From IMG/VR virus record IMGVR_UViG_3300028197_000094, positions 1 to 30,812 of that record: DNA of 30,812 bases. The stretch is one strand, 5' to 3'. Made by a program: the position numbers and the translations under genes. This document shows positions 30,527-30,812 of this stretch, in pieces (within the stretch, counting starts at the first letter, position 1; every line of letters starts with the position of its first letter). The DNA comes from a virus. The notes beneath the pieces were generated by a model. That model saw nothing but the letters and a program-made list of their open reading frames with translations, made no database searches and was not told the origin of the DNA.

Positions 30527-30812
30527 CTATTTATCTCCAGAATACTTTATCTTGATATTGACAGGTTCATCATCATCTCCAGCCAAAGTTAACTTGTTAG
30601 GCTTAGACCATTTGTCGAAACTTCTCTCTAACCACCATGCTGCAGCTTGCCATTGTCCACGCTTTGCTGCTGTCTGAATTGAGTTGATAAACATACCCTC
30701 TGCTTCTGCTCTAGAACGCTCCATAGCGTTGCAAAAATCAGCGTATAAACTGTCTATTTCCTGCTCTCTATCTTCTTTACCTTTATCAAGCCAGCGATAC
30801 AAAGTTGTTTTA
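30527..30812 (-). CDS. terS: Terminase small subunit (5' end beyond the window)
   Basis: The frame stays open to the right edge (KTTLYRWLDKG), so the TTG at 30802 is an internal Leu codon and the start lies outside. 95 codons including the stop are present. TLYRWLDKGK looks like the end of a helix-turn-helix. Then RSRAEAEGMFINSIQTAAKR and GQWQAAAWWLERSFDKWSKP give the A-x-x-G-x-W-x-A-A-x-W-x-L-E-R pattern of small terminases. It recognises the packaging site and loads the large subunit. The stop codon borders the noncoding region. Large and small subunits are separated by about 6 kb here. Confidence 0.85.
   Translation of the reverse strand, partial: KTTLYRWLDKGKEDREQEIDSLYADFCNAMERSRAEAEGMFINSIQTAAKRGQWQAAAWWLERSFDKWSKPNKLTLAGDDDEPVNIKIKYSGDK

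Noticed and set aside
30802-30802. TTG at 30802 as start of the small terminase gene
   Set aside because: The frame remains open to the window edge with HTH-like residues (KTTLYRW), so the gene is truncated by the window.

Overview
This window is a piece of a tailed-phage genome, a long-tailed siphovirus with an HK97-type head. It is AT-rich and nearly all genes read leftward (minus strand). No integrase, tRNA, rRNA, insertion sequence or CRISPR array was seen. Three clues suggest an actinobacterial host, probably a low-GC aquatic one. The glycosyltransferase matches the GT81 glucosyl-3-phosphoglycerate synthases typical of Actinobacteria. A small zinc protein carries a C-x4-C...SKYN...C-x2-H pattern that I associate with Actinobacteria. 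Several -10 boxes lie 6-7 nt before an ATG, as in leaderless actinobacterial transcripts. The host assignment is inference.

Layout, in transcription order from right to left. The right edge holds the 3' part of the small terminase gene (30527-30812). Next comes a 563-nt noncoding region (29964-30526) with an exactly 22-bp-periodic palindromic iteron array, a direct repeat and several hairpins. Then come gpgS (29043-29963) and a run of small accessory genes (25063-28891). These have several consensus TTGACA-N16/17 promoters and, at about 26080-26238, a strongly structured noncoding element. The packaging and head module follows: a Cys/His protein (24542-25087), large terminase, portal with a long C-terminal extension, prohead protease with an acidic scaffold-like tail, HK97-type major capsid protein, a small Lys/Ala-tailed protein and the head-tail adaptor.

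Between the adaptor (17171-17857) and the stopper (13769-14110) sits a cassette of about 3 kb. It has small minus-strand genes, an FmdB-type zinc ribbon, and the only rightward operon in the window: a 77-aa protein, a secreted transglycosylase, a zinc protein, two minigenes and a SET-domain protein. A DNA-binding-like gene with its own promoter and terminator completes it. Core genes then resume: stopper, HK97 gp10-like protein, tail terminator, a 93-aa unknown, major tail protein, tail-assembly chaperones joined by a -1 frameshift at CCCAAAA, tape measure, distal-tail-like protein, a large tail-tip protein ending in a peptidase S74 chaperone, and two repeat-rich fibre proteins. The last fibre gene runs off the left edge.

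Items most worth attention are phage-encoded GpgS, the phage SET-domain protein and its cassette, the structured element near 26.1 kb, the 22-bp iterons near 30.1 kb, the chaperone frameshift, a hidden Cys-rich frame after the tape measure gene, and the repeated leaderless-promoter arrangement.
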